Shown here one piece after another: positions 1-8,765 of a DNA stretch of 64,000 bases. The DNA is taken from positions 4,276,501-4,340,500 of the forward strand of contig NZ_CP031941.1 of the NCBI RefSeq assembly GCF_003443655.1. Direction: 5' to 3'. Below the pieces are notes generated by a model that did no database searches, had not been told where the DNA came from, and saw only the letters and a list, made by a program, of their open reading frames with translations. Position 1 is the stretch's first letter. Each line of letters starts with the position of its first letter. The stretch comes from Nostoc sphaeroides (GTDB lineage Bacteria; Cyanobacteriota; Cyanobacteriia; Cyanobacteriales; Nostocaceae). Made by a program: the position numbers and the translations under genes.

Positions 1-929
1 TAGAAACGCCCACAAATGGGCGGATAGTTTTAAATGACAGAGTTCTGTTTGACTCAGAACAAAGAATTAATTTACCCAGCCGCGATCGCCGCATCGGTTT
101 TTTAGTGCAGAATTACGCTCTGTTTCCCCACATGAGTGTGGCGCAAAATATCGCTTTTGGCTTGCCCAAAGGACTATCGCCTGGGAGTATTAAAGTGCAG
201 GTAGAGGAGCAACTAATAGCGATGCAGTTGCAGGGATTAGGCGATCGCTATCCGCACCAACTTTCTGGAGGCCAACAACAACGGGTAGCCTTAGCAAGAG
301 CATTAGCAAGTCAACCGGAAGCATTACTTTTAGATGAGCCGTTTTCAGCACTTGACACCCATCTGCGTAGTCAATTAGAGCAGCAAATGACAGAAACTCT
401 AGCTGACTACCAAGGTGTGACTCTATTGGTCACCCATAATATGGAAGAAGCTTATCGAATTTGCCCGAATCTATTGGTATTGGAGCATGGTAAAGCTGTT
501 CATTATGGCAGCAAACATGATATTTTCCAGCATCCAGCTACTGTGAGTGTCGCCCAACTTACCGGATGTAAAAACTTCTCCCGTGCTGTTCTTCAGTCAT
601 CACAACAGGTGGAAGCGATTGATTGGGGTTGTACTCTTCAAGTAATTGAACCTGTCAAAAGCGAATTATCCCACATCGGCATTCGTGCCCATCAGTTTAT
701 TTTTACCAACGACTCATCACAAGAAAATACCTTTCCCTGCTGGTTAGTGCGAACAAGTGAAACGCCTCACCGGATGACGTTGTTTCTCAAACTACATTCG
801 GCTGGCAAGAATTCTCAAGATTATCATTTGCAAGCTGAAGTTTTCAAAGAAAAATGGGCGACTATGAAAGACCAAGCTTTCCCTTGGTATGTGCGTTTAG
901 ATCCTCTACGCTTGATTTTGATGGAATGA
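1..929 (+). CDS. modC: Molybdate-type ABC transporter ATP-binding protein, 5' truncated by the window edge
   Basis: ATPase subunit that powers an oxyanion importer, most likely for molybdate. The frame is open from base 3, so the true start and the Walker A motif lie outside the window; the GTG at 105 is internal. Visible in order: a Q-loop segment (FLVQNYALFPHMSV), the signature LSGGQQQRVALARALA, Walker B LLLDEP, and the switch region with THNMEEAY. A ~100-residue C-terminal extension contains GIRAHQF, as in TOBE-type regulatory domains of ModC/CysA relatives. In some cyanobacteria ModB and ModC are fused; whether that is so here cannot be seen. Family ABC ATPase is certain. Molybdate rather than another anion rests on the FLVQNYALFPHM-type sequence and the TOBE-like tail, so the symbol is tentative. 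Confidence 0.8.
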   Translation, partial: ETPTNGRIVLNDRVLFDSEQRINLPSRDRRIGFLVQNYALFPHMSVAQNIAFGLPKGLSPGSIKVQVEEQLIAMQLQGLGDRYPHQLSGGQQQRVALARALASQPEALLLDEPFSALDTHLRSQLEQQMTETLADYQGVTLLVTHNMEEAYRICPNLLVLEHGKAVHYGSKHDIFQHPATVSVAQLTGCKNFSRAVLQSSQQVEAIDWGCTLQVIEPVKSELSHIGIRAHQFIFTNDSSQENTFPCWLVRTSETPHRMTLFLKLHSAGKNSQDYHLQAEVFKEKWATMKDQAFPWYVRLDPLRLILME

Positions 930-1082
930 ACGCAGAGATATACGTATCAAGCTACTATTGTGATTGTAAGAGCGCGATCGCTCCAAAACAGTGGGGCGAA
1001 ATTGTGAGCAATTATCTATTTAACTTTGTTACAAATCGATATTATAGATCGCTAATTCCTGCAATCTGCGATAGGTGGAGTG

Positions 1083-1209
1083 CCAATACTTCTCGGTTAA
1101 GGGGAAAAGGGGAAGGGGAAAAGGGAAAGAAAAAACCTTTAACCCAACCCCAGTAACCTTTTCCCCAAACCAAATTCTGAGTTCAAAATGCTTAACCGAG
1201 TAGTATTGG
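1083..1209. mobile_element. 127-bp MITE with 19-bp terminal inverted repeats and 8-bp target duplication
   Basis: The left end CCAATACTTCTCGGTTAAG (1083-1101) and right end CTTAACCGAGTAGTATTGG (1191-1209) are inverted repeats with one mismatch in 19. Directly outside both ends is the same octamer, GTGGAGTG (1075-1082 and 1210-1217), as expected for a target-site duplication. The interior is a purine-rich G/A stretch with no coding capacity. A related end, CCCCTTAACCGAACAGTATTG, occurs at about 41402-41422. This is a non-autonomous element that needs a transposase in trans; none is present in the window. Confidence 0.75.
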
Positions 1210-1306
1210 GTGGAGTGCGATCGCTTTTTCCATACCTTAAAAGAAAAATAGAGGTGCGATCGCCCTGTGCCAGTTGCGTAAGTCCTGACAAAAATTCTAA
1301 GACACA

Positions 1307-1329
1307 GCACCAGAACATTGTTCTGGTGC
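1307..1329. terminator. Perfect 10-bp hairpin with 3-nt loop, terminator-like
   Basis: Arms GCACCAGAAC (1307-1316) and GTTCTGGTGC (1320-1329) pair perfectly around ATT. No U-run follows on either strand, so it is not a classical intrinsic terminator. It may be an operator or an RNA-processing hairpin. The remainder of 930-1588 holds only the MITE at 1083-1209 and isolated HIP1 octamers; no gene is supported there. Confidence 0.35.
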
Positions 1330-1588
1330 GGAGCTACCCTAACATTTGTCTTCAAATTGTTAGTTTTGCTTATGTATACTAAACAACGGGTTTAGCCAAG
1401 GCGAAGTAGCTACAAAGGAACGAATAGCTTGATTAATGACAAAAGCTCAAATTCCAGATCCAGAGGAAAAATTAGGGAGATGAGAAGAATAACCAATGCC
1501 CAATCTCCAATCCCCAATGCTCTTATTATCTATATACTTAATTATTGATATAAATAGTCAATTACTGAAGTACCGATCCAGAATCATC

Positions 1589-2188
1589 ATGAAATCTTTG
1601 CACCGTCCCGATCTGTATAGCTGGTCTAATTTCAATCCGGCAAGAAATATTGATTTCAATGGGATTGCCTGGATTCGCCCAGATGGCAACATCTTGATTG
1701 ACCCAGTAGCCCTATCAAACCATGATTGGAATCATCTCAAATCCCTCGGTGGTGTAGTTTGGATTGTGCTGACGAATTCTGAGCATATCAGGGCAAGTAA
1801 AGAAATTGCCGATCAAACTTATGCTAAAATAGCTGGCCCTGTGGCAGAAAAAGATACTTTCCCTATACCTTGCGATCGCTGGCTGTCTGACGGTGAAGAA
1901 TTTGTGCCAGGACTGGAGGTAATTGAACTCCAAGGCTCAAAAACTCCTGGTGAATTAGCTCTATTACTGGAGGAAACAACTTTGATCACAGGGGATTTAG
2001 TCAGGGCACGCAAAGCAGGTAGTTTAACTATATTGCCAGATGACAAGCTGCTGAATCGAGAGGAAGCTGTTGCTTCGGTTCGCAGGTTAGCAGAACTGAG
2101 TCGGGTAGAAGCAGTGCTGGTGGGGGATGGTTGGCCAGTATTCCGCGATGGACGCGATCGCTTAAAGGAACTTGTAGCCACGTTGTAA
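1589..2188 (+). CDS. Metallo-beta-lactamase-fold protein, degenerate metal site
   Basis: 199 residues. The ATG at 1589 (MKSLHRPDLYSWSNFN) is chosen because homologous-looking sequence begins there; the upstream extension to 1496 has no such character. The order of segments fits a short MBL-fold hydrolase: strands with DGNILIDPVALS, a segment VLTNSEHIRASKEIA where the HxHxDH loop is expected, and ETTLITGDLVRA resembling the later G-D metal ligand. The canonical HxHxDH is not visible, only one His in SEHIRAS, so catalytic competence is uncertain. Substrate unknown. It stands alone between the MITE and the restriction-modification block. Confidence 0.7.
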   Translation: MKSLHRPDLYSWSNFNPARNIDFNGIAWIRPDGNILIDPVALSNHDWNHLKSLGGVVWIVLTNSEHIRASKEIADQTYAKIAGPVAEKDTFPIPCDRWLSDGEEFVPGLEVIELQGSKTPGELALLLEETTLITGDLVRARKAGSLTILPDDKLLNREEAVASVRRLAELSRVEAVLVGDGWPVFRDGRDRLKELVATL

Positions 2189-2317
2189 ATGGGTGGGGGC
2201 GATCGCTATCAGCAAAGTCAAGATTTGGGAGCTTGAAAAGTAGAGGTTAAGGGGCGATCGCTACCCAGCAATGAGATCATCAAGATAAATAATCATTAAT
2301 GACATTTCCATGACGCA

Positions 2318-2521
2318 ATGACGGACTCTGAGCTAATTACTGTTTCGGAGGCTTCTGCACTATCTGGTTATACACCTCAGCATATTAGGCTGCTGATCCG
2401 GCAAGGATCAGTTAGCGGTCGACGGGCTGGAGGAATTTGGCTAATTGAAGCTTCTAGTCTGCGAACTTACATAGATAATGTTCCTAAACCAGGCCCTAAG
2501 CCTGATAAACCATTTACTTGA
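2318..2521 (+). CDS. Small MerR/excisionase-like HTH protein, possible R-M controller
   Basis: 67 residues, with the pattern ELITVSEASALSGYTPQHIRLLIRQGSVSGRR and then an Ile/Leu-rich helix (GGIWLIEASSLRTYI), typical of the helix-turn-helix 17 / excisionase-like winged-helix family, where the arginine-rich wing contacts DNA. It lies 59 bp ahead of the adenine methyltransferase gene on the same strand. Small HTH proteins in this position often act as controllers delaying nuclease expression, but it does not look like the classical Xre-type C protein, so that role is inference. The C-terminus (PKPGPKPDKP) is proline/lysine-rich. Confidence 0.7.
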   Translation: MTDSELITVSEASALSGYTPQHIRLLIRQGSVSGRRAGGIWLIEASSLRTYIDNVPKPGPKPDKPFT

Positions 2522-2580
2522 TTTATATTCTAAATGGAATATAATTTTCACCATAAGCATCATTAGCTTGAGAATCAACT

Positions 2581-4254
2581 GTGAATCACTTTGAGATACT
2601 TCAGTCTACTCCTGCCGCTCAAGTGGGAGATGGACGTAACAATCTTTTAATAAAGACAACTGGCAAATTTTATACTCCACAGTTTATTGGTGAACGTCTG
2701 ATTGATAGCGTTTTAACCATTGCGACTCGTCTAGAAAGGGAAGGAGAGCTATCTGTTATTGACCCGTTTTGTGGTGATGGGCGACTGATTACTTGGTTGA
2801 TAGAACATGCTCAAATGTTTTCCAGTCTTATGGATCGAATGTGGCGGATTGAAGTATGGGACTGTGATGCAGATGCAGTTAAGTTAGCAGAACACAATAT
2901 TCGACATATCGCTAATCAAATTGGATTACAGTACAGCCTAAAAGCTCTGGTTAAAGACAGCTTTACCCACGTAATATCACGCTTAAGTAATCAAAAAAAT
3001 GATGATGAAACTTGCTTTGATATCACTGTTACTAATCCTCCTTGGGAAGTCGTGAAACCCGATCGACGTGATATTGAGGTACTGGATGAAGATACGGGGT
3101 CTGCTTATATTGACTCACTCAGAAAATTTTCAAAAAATTTAGAAATATGCTTCCCCTTATCGATGCCAAGAAAAATGTTTTCAGGATGGGGAGTCAATCT
3201 TGCCCGTGTTGGTCTGGAAGTGGCTGTTCGTCTAACCAAACGTGAAGGTGTTATAGGAATTGTTTCACCAGCCTCTTTCTTTAGTGACCAAAATTCCGAA
3301 CTGTTGAGGAAGTGGTTATTAACTAATCATGCAGTTAAATATATTGACTACTTTCCAGCCGAAACTAAATTGTTTAATGGCGTTGATCAAGCTTGTGTGA
3401 ATATTACCATTCAGTCCAAAACTTCCCCACAAAAGATTTTTTTATACAAATTTGATCAAGCATTGCGCTTTACTGAGTATCATCAAGAGCTTAAACTACC
3501 TGAAACCTTCTTGAAGGCAAATGGTTATATTGTTCCTATTTCAACCAATGAATCTCAACTTGTTCAACTATTACGCTTCTCCGAACTACCGACGCTTGGA
3601 AGTTTACAAGGCAACGACGAAGGAGAATTATGGACTGGTCGAGAGTTAGATGAAACAGGTCACAAAAGTTACCTATCTTCACAGGGCTATTACGCTTTTC
3701 TCAAAGGAAAAATGGTCGAGAGATTGACTAAAGCTAGTCAGTCTAATTTCTTTATCAATCCAGAAAATGGACTCACTATCCCTCCTTCGGTTAAGTATCC
3801 ACGACTGGTCTGGCGGGATGTTAGTCGACCCACTCAAAAGCGACGAGTTCAAGCAACCATTATTCCTGCTCTATGGGTTACAGGTAACTCTCTAGGCGTT
3901 GCACATTTTAGGACAGATGATCAATCAAAACTCCATACCTTACTTGGCATCATGTCCTCGTTACCTTTTGAGTTTCAAGTTCGCTCTATGTTATCAACTG
4001 CTCATGTTTCTGTAGGCGTTCTGCGTAAAACTCGTATACCCTTAATCACTTCTCAATTTTCTGCAATTTTGGTTCCCCTCGTTGAACAGAGACTCGCTGG
4101 AAACCTAGCAGCAGAAGCCAAAATGGAGGTTGTTGTTGCTCAAGCATACGGTCTGAATCGCAAAGACCTTGCTGAGATTATGAACTCATTTCCCAAGCTC
4201 ACTACTGAAGAACGTCAAACTATACTTGAACAACCACTCTGGGAGGAGTCGTGA
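2581..4254 (+). CDS. DNA N6-adenine methyltransferase of a type II R-M system
   Basis: 557 residues from a GTG start. AdoMet-dependent class I methyltransferase: motif I is VIDPFCGDGRLI near residue 60, an acidic motif II region IEVWDCDADAV follows, and the catalytic motif IV is TNPPW near residue 157, the NPPY/F/W type that methylates adenine N6. The large C-terminal half (about 300-557) is where a target-recognition domain is expected, with a WRDVSRPTQKRR segment. Its stop overlaps the next gene's GTG by 4 bp, indicating translational coupling. Together with the cytosine methyltransferase and HNH nuclease, this matches systems that protect the two strands of an asymmetric site with different methylations. 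Confidence 0.9.
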   Translation: MNHFEILQSTPAAQVGDGRNNLLIKTTGKFYTPQFIGERLIDSVLTIATRLEREGELSVIDPFCGDGRLITWLIEHAQMFSSLMDRMWRIEVWDCDADAVKLAEHNIRHIANQIGLQYSLKALVKDSFTHVISRLSNQKNDDETCFDITVTNPPWEVVKPDRRDIEVLDEDTGSAYIDSLRKFSKNLEICFPLSMPRKMFSGWGVNLARVGLEVAVRLTKREGVIGIVSPASFFSDQNSELLRKWLLTNHAVKYIDYFPAETKLFNGVDQACVNITIQSKTSPQKIFLYKFDQALRFTEYHQELKLPETFLKANGYIVPISTNESQLVQLLRFSELPTLGSLQGNDEGELWTGRELDETGHKSYLSSQGYYAFLKGKMVERLTKASQSNFFINPENGLTIPPSVKYPRLVWRDVSRPTQKRRVQATIIPALWVTGNSLGVAHFRTDDQSKLHTLLGIMSSLPFEFQVRSMLSTAHVSVGVLRKTRIPLITSQFSAILVPLVEQRLAGNLAAEAKMEVVVAQAYGLNRKDLAEIMNSFPKLTTEERQTILEQPLWEES

Positions 4255-5450
4255 TTCAAAATCACTATTCGCCAAAACTCAGTAAGCTTGATTTATCTAT
4301 GGTTGTGCATATTCCTCCTGGAGGCAATTGGAAGAATATCCCAACCTCTATTCCTTCCCAACGATTGGCTCAAATTAGAGAAAGTTATGCCAAGGGTGAG
4401 GGAAGCCGGTCTACTTACTATGGCCGACTCCGCCCCGATACGCCTGCTTACACAATTAACACCTATTTTGGCCGTCCCGGAAATGGCTGTCACCTTCACC
4501 ATGATTATGCTGGAGGGCAGCATCGTGTAATTAGCCAAAGAGAGGCAGCAAGACTCCAAAGCTTTCCAGATAGCTTCGGCTTCTTGGGTTCACGTAGCGC
4601 AGTTAGCACACAAATTGGTAATGCTGTTCCACCACTTTTGGCTTACCAGATTGCTCTGCATTTAGGTATGCCTGGAATTTTCATTGATCTTTTTTCGGGC
4701 GCAGGTGGTTTAGCGTTAGGATTCAAGTGGGCTGGTTGGCAACCAGTGGTAGCAAATGACATTATGCCTATAGCTTTGGAAACCTATGCCAGGAATATTG
4801 ACCGTTCTGTAGTCCTTGGAGACATTCGCGATCCTGAAGTTTTTTCAAACATCATATCAGTCGCTAAGACAGCTAGACGGATTAATCCAAATCTAAAACT
4901 TTTTGTGTTGGGTGGCCCCCCTTGCCAGGGATTTTCTACAGCAGGCAAGGCTCGAACTATGAGTGATGAACGTAATTCTTTATTCAAGAACTATCAACAA
5001 ATTATCGAGGCAATTGAACCAGACGGCTTTGTTTTTGAAAATGTAATGGGATTATTAAACATGGAGCGTGGATATGTTTTTGAGCAAATTAAATCCGCTC
5101 TTAGTTCAGTCACTCACCAACTGTCAATCTGGAAACTTGATGCTTCAGATTATGGAGTTCCGCAACGACGTAAGCGGATTATTCTAGTAGGACGGCAGCA
5201 AGAATCGAATAGTATTCCGCCGCCTCCACCAGTATGCGAAGCAACTGGAAGTTATCTTCTAGGGCTTGCACCAGTAGTTACTGTTTCAGAAGCTCTAGAT
5301 GATCTACCACCCTTAAAGTCTGCTCAAGATGGAGAAAATCTTGACTACATCACACCACCAGTGACGGATTATCAGTGTTTCATGAGAAATGTAATCTCGC
5401 CAATGCAATATCTTCAAAAGCTTCACTATCCACAAGTCATTTCTCTGTAG
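4251..5450 (+). CDS. Circularly permuted DNA cytosine-C5 methyltransferase
   Basis: 399 residues, GTG start overlapping the preceding stop. All core C5-MTase motifs are present but rotated. The normally C-terminal block comes first: IPPGGNWKNIP, then REAARLQSFPDSF and QIGNAVPP, i.e. motifs IX-X, residues ~20-135. Motif I IDLFSGAGGLALGF follows at ~144, motif IV GGPPCQGFS with catalytic Cys225, motif VI FENV at ~261, and motif VIII QRRKRIILVG at ~305. The C-terminus ends within the region that normally precedes IPPGG, so the two termini would meet in a conventional enzyme. M.BssHII is the well-known precedent for such a permutation. Expected to methylate the cytosine strand of the target whose adenine strand the upstream enzyme marks. 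Confidence 0.93.
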   Translation: MIQNHYSPKLSKLDLSMVVHIPPGGNWKNIPTSIPSQRLAQIRESYAKGEGSRSTYYGRLRPDTPAYTINTYFGRPGNGCHLHHDYAGGQHRVISQREAARLQSFPDSFGFLGSRSAVSTQIGNAVPPLLAYQIALHLGMPGIFIDLFSGAGGLALGFKWAGWQPVVANDIMPIALETYARNIDRSVVLGDIRDPEVFSNIISVAKTARRINPNLKLFVLGGPPCQGFSTAGKARTMSDERNSLFKNYQQIIEAIEPDGFVFENVMGLLNMERGYVFEQIKSALSSVTHQLSIWKLDASDYGVPQRRKRIILVGRQQESNSIPPPPPVCEATGSYLLGLAPVVTVSEALDDLPPLKSAQDGENLDYITPPVTDYQCFMRNVISPMQYLQKLHYPQVISL

Positions 5451-5458
5451 GAGATGAC

Positions 5459-7096
5459 TCAAAAATCGAGATTTAACTCTCCTCTGATATAACGTTCACT
5501 CTTCCATTTATTGCTTAGTTCAACTGCTACTAACCCCATGACATCAGTTAATTCTGATTTAGCAGCCATGAAGTTTGGAGGAAGAGTAGCAGGAAGACTA
5601 CTAACCACTACTCTAAATCCTTCATTGATAGGAATTTCACTACTACTTGACAAAATTGCTGCTATTTGATTATCAATTAATTGAATTGCAGAAGAGGAGC
5701 TTTGTAGTAAGTTCAAAATAGACTTAACTTTCCTGTTAATCATTTCTGTGGATACAACACAGGCATTACGGTTTCCTTTAGTGAAGTAGTCTCGTAACGA
5801 TTCAAATGCAACCTTACAACGACGGGATTTTTGCTCCTCTACATACTTTGTTTCACGAGATGTATAGTTGATCCGATCAAATTGTGTAATATGCTTTTCC
5901 ACTCGAAGATTGAGAAACTGAACATTACGTTCAGCGTAACTGAGTTCAAGAAATGTTGCTAAGAAGGTAAAGTAACCCGCATCGTTAATTTTTTGCAAAA
6001 TACTCATAAGAGTATGACGGTTATCTCGTAGCAATTTGCTCAAACGTAGGGCTGTTTCATCATCTAGAACATCCCTTTTTCGTAAATTCCATAAAGCCTT
6101 GGTGTGCCATGATATTACTGTCTCACCAGTTGCTTCAACTCCTTGTAAATGAACTACTTCACGAAGCGACATACGGTTATTTTTTGCACTGTTACATGAC
6201 TTGCACAAGAGTTGAAACTCTGGTCGGTGGGTAAAACCCAATGACAAAGGCCCAATATGATCTGCGGAACAGGGGCCGGGATGTCCATTAAGACAATACT
6301 CTTTATCAAAGATAGATTTAATTTTTCCCATTAAGCGATTTGCAGCAATCCAATCACCCTCTGTCCAGTACTCAAAGACACGGCGATCAGTTGTATATGA
6401 CATTAAGTTCGATTTGCTACGTCCCTTGTCAGCCTTTTGACGACAGCATAGGTTAAATGAATGAAACCCATCAAAGCGATCTGGTGCATTTGACATAGCA
6501 CCAGGGCTGAGTACACTTGGTTCTTGTGGAATATATTCTCTTTCAATCCAATTGAGCCAGCTTTCTAAGTTTGCTTCCAGATTTGGTGGTGATATTGCAC
6601 CTGTTTTGAGAAGCTGTGGAATATTGGAAAAGACAGAATCTCCAAATACCTCCACTAAACGAGTTACTACGTCTGTAATTCTTTCAAAAGGCTCAATCGG
6701 AAAATTTTCATCAATGTAACCTAGTTTTTCAAGCCTTTGCAGTAGAGAGTTAGACGGATAAACAAACCGTAACTCCATCACTTTTCCACAACATTTACAA
6801 GGCTTCTTCAAAGTTGGATGAATCTGTCTTGCTGTCCTGCTAATCCACTTTGTTGGGTTTGGGTCAATTCCTATTGAGATGGCTTTTTTACGCCACCACT
6901 CACTTCGCTTACGATGAGTGTCTTTATGTTTTCCAGAAGTTCTGTTTGAAGGTGCCTCCCATTGGATCTTGTCGCCATCAGTAAATGCATCTGGCATTCC
7001 TGCGTAGACTTCATGGTTAGCAATGAATTCCATGTATTGAATAAACTTAGGATGCCAAACTTCCCCTTTGCTGCCATACTTTGATTTATCTGCCAT
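5459..7096 (-). CDS. HNH restriction endonuclease, Alw26I/Eco31I/Esp3I-like type IIS
   Basis: 545 residues from the ATG at 7096 (MADKSKYGSKGEVWHP); an alternative TTG at 7135 would add 13 residues. The N-terminus resembles the Alw26I/Eco31I/Esp3I nuclease family. A first cysteine pair (CKCCGK) is followed near residues 265-310 by a zinc-bound HNH core: CLNGHPGPC, ADHIGPLSLG, LLCKSCNSAKNN, giving the His, Asn and four zinc-type cysteines of a beta-beta-alpha-metal site. Known members cut outside asymmetric GTCTC-type sites and are paired with one C5 and one N6A methyltransferase, exactly the two enzymes encoded convergently here with 8 bp between the stops. Family call is strong. The actual recognition sequence cannot be read from the protein. 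Confidence 0.85.
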   Translation of the reverse strand: MADKSKYGSKGEVWHPKFIQYMEFIANHEVYAGMPDAFTDGDKIQWEAPSNRTSGKHKDTHRKRSEWWRKKAISIGIDPNPTKWISRTARQIHPTLKKPCKCCGKVMELRFVYPSNSLLQRLEKLGYIDENFPIEPFERITDVVTRLVEVFGDSVFSNIPQLLKTGAISPPNLEANLESWLNWIEREYIPQEPSVLSPGAMSNAPDRFDGFHSFNLCCRQKADKGRSKSNLMSYTTDRRVFEYWTEGDWIAANRLMGKIKSIFDKEYCLNGHPGPCSADHIGPLSLGFTHRPEFQLLCKSCNSAKNNRMSLREVVHLQGVEATGETVISWHTKALWNLRKRDVLDDETALRLSKLLRDNRHTLMSILQKINDAGYFTFLATFLELSYAERNVQFLNLRVEKHITQFDRINYTSRETKYVEEQKSRRCKVAFESLRDYFTKGNRNACVVSTEMINRKVKSILNLLQSSSSAIQLIDNQIAAILSSSSEIPINEGFRVVVSSLPATLPPNFMAAKSELTDVMGLVAVELSNKWKSERYIRGELNLDF

Positions 7097-7422
7097 AATG
7101 AGCCTGAGCGTCCTAAAAACACTTTGTTGAACCAATGACGTTCAATATTCCCACTATTTACAGGAATAATCGCTCTCTGCAACCAAACTCTACATGGAGT
7201 GCGATCGTCCTATCCCGTCAACCTCTATAAACTCAGATGGTTTAGAGACTGGATTGAGACAGAATAAGAATTTTGTATCTACACTTATTCCCATTCTTTA
7301 ATAAACGAAGCGTAATCATAAAGTCATTTATTTGATCTAAGCGCTGATGACACTATCGATAATTTGTTATCAATATATTAACAGTTAATAACTTGACTGC
7401 TAGCTAAATCAAGAGGGGAAGG

Positions 7423-8685
7423 ATGAACAGTCGCCGCGTTGTCATTGTTGGCGCTGGATTTGGTGGGTTGCAAGCTGCCCAATCTTTAGCTGATTCTGGT
7501 GCAGATGTATTGTTAATTGATCGCAACAACTATCACACCTTTGTCCCGTTGTTGTATCAGGTTGCGACAGGTCAATTGGAACCTGAGTACATTGCTTACC
7601 CTATCCGCACGATATTACGGCGATTCTCTTTCCTGCGGAATAAGTCTAAGGTTCAGTTTTTGATGGCTGAGGTTGAGCAAATTGATTTTTCGGGGCAAAC
7701 TGTTGAAACAGATAGTTGTGTAATTACCTATGACTTTCTTGTGCTGGCAACTGGCAGCCAAACCCAGTTTTTAGGAGTTCCTGGAGCTTTAGAATATGCT
7801 TTCTCGATGAGAACATTAGAAGAAGCAATAGCAATCCGAAATCAAATTTACTCTTGTTTTGAGGGAGCAATCCAGGAATCTGATTCATCACGACGCCAAC
7901 AACTGCTGACGTTTAGCATTGTCGGCGGTGGGGCAACGGGTGTTGAGGTTGCAGGTGCTTTCGTTGAAATGCTTCGAGGCCACTTGCGTCGAGATTATCC
8001 GACACTTTGGCAGCAAGTAAGGTTGATTCTCGTGCAATCTGGCGATCGCCTATTGGCCGATTTGCCAAAGAAGTTGGGAACTTACACCTACAAAAGATTA
8101 CATCAGCTAGGAGTGGAGGTTTATCTGCTTTCCAAAGTGACTAGAGTGACTTTTGAATCTTTACATCTGCAAAACGATGAGATAATTCCAACTGCAACCG
8201 TCATTTGGACTGCGGGGTTAGAGGCAAATTATCCCACAACATCAGAGGAGGTATCTTCAGCAAATAAAGGAAAGTTACTTGTTCATCCCACCCTACAATT
8301 GCTAGAGCAACCCAATATTTATGCCATCGGGGATCTGGCATATATGGAACAGCATGGTAAACCATTAACTGGGGTTGCACCAGAGGCACTTCAGCAGGGT
8401 GTTGCTGTAGCCCGAAATATTCAGCGGCAATTTCGAGGTAAATCACCAGAGCCTTTTAGCTATTTCAACAAGGGAAGATTAGCGATTATTGGCTGTTATT
8501 CAGGTGTGGGAAAAATTGGCGCATTTGCCTTTACAGGATGCTTGGCTTGGCTGATGTGGCTAGGAGTTCATTTAGTATATCTTCCTGGCTATCGCAGTCG
8601 TTTGCTAGTATTGCTTACTTGGCTTCACACTTACTTATTACGCGATCGCTCAGTTCGCTTAATTTTGTCTATGAAAGAACGTTAG
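7423..8685 (+). CDS. ndb: Type II NADH dehydrogenase-like FAD oxidoreductase
   Basis: 420 residues, preceded by a strong ribosome site (GAGGGGAAGG) six bases before ATG. Two dinucleotide-binding folds: VVIVGAGFGGLQAA at the N-terminus for FAD, and FSIVGGGATGVEVAGAF near residue 165 for NAD(P)H. A conserved IYAIGDLAY closes the FAD site, and APEALQQGVAVARNI follows as in NDH-2 enzymes. The C-terminal hydrophobic stretch (FAFTGCLAWLMWLGVHLVYLPGY) is the membrane-anchoring region. It would oxidise NAD(P)H and reduce plastoquinone without pumping protons. A DoxX membrane protein follows 80 bp downstream and may be co-transcribed. Confidence 0.88.
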   Translation: MNSRRVVIVGAGFGGLQAAQSLADSGADVLLIDRNNYHTFVPLLYQVATGQLEPEYIAYPIRTILRRFSFLRNKSKVQFLMAEVEQIDFSGQTVETDSCVITYDFLVLATGSQTQFLGVPGALEYAFSMRTLEEAIAIRNQIYSCFEGAIQESDSSRRQQLLTFSIVGGGATGVEVAGAFVEMLRGHLRRDYPTLWQQVRLILVQSGDRLLADLPKKLGTYTYKRLHQLGVEVYLLSKVTRVTFESLHLQNDEIIPTATVIWTAGLEANYPTTSEEVSSANKGKLLVHPTLQLLEQPNIYAIGDLAYMEQHGKPLTGVAPEALQQGVAVARNIQRQFRGKSPEPFSYFNKGRLAIIGCYSGVGKIGAFAFTGCLAWLMWLGVHLVYLPGYRSRLLVLLTWLHTYLLRDRSVRLILSMKER

Positions 8686-8765
8686 CTCTCAAAACCGCCA
8701 AGTATTTCTCAATTCCTGCAATTGAAATCAATCACCGTTGACGTACTATAGTTGGAGTTAAGGCA

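Noticed and set aside
1029..1382. Reading frames on both strands around the first MITE
   Set aside because: They run through the MITE's terminal repeats and purine tract, and overlap each other; no protein character.
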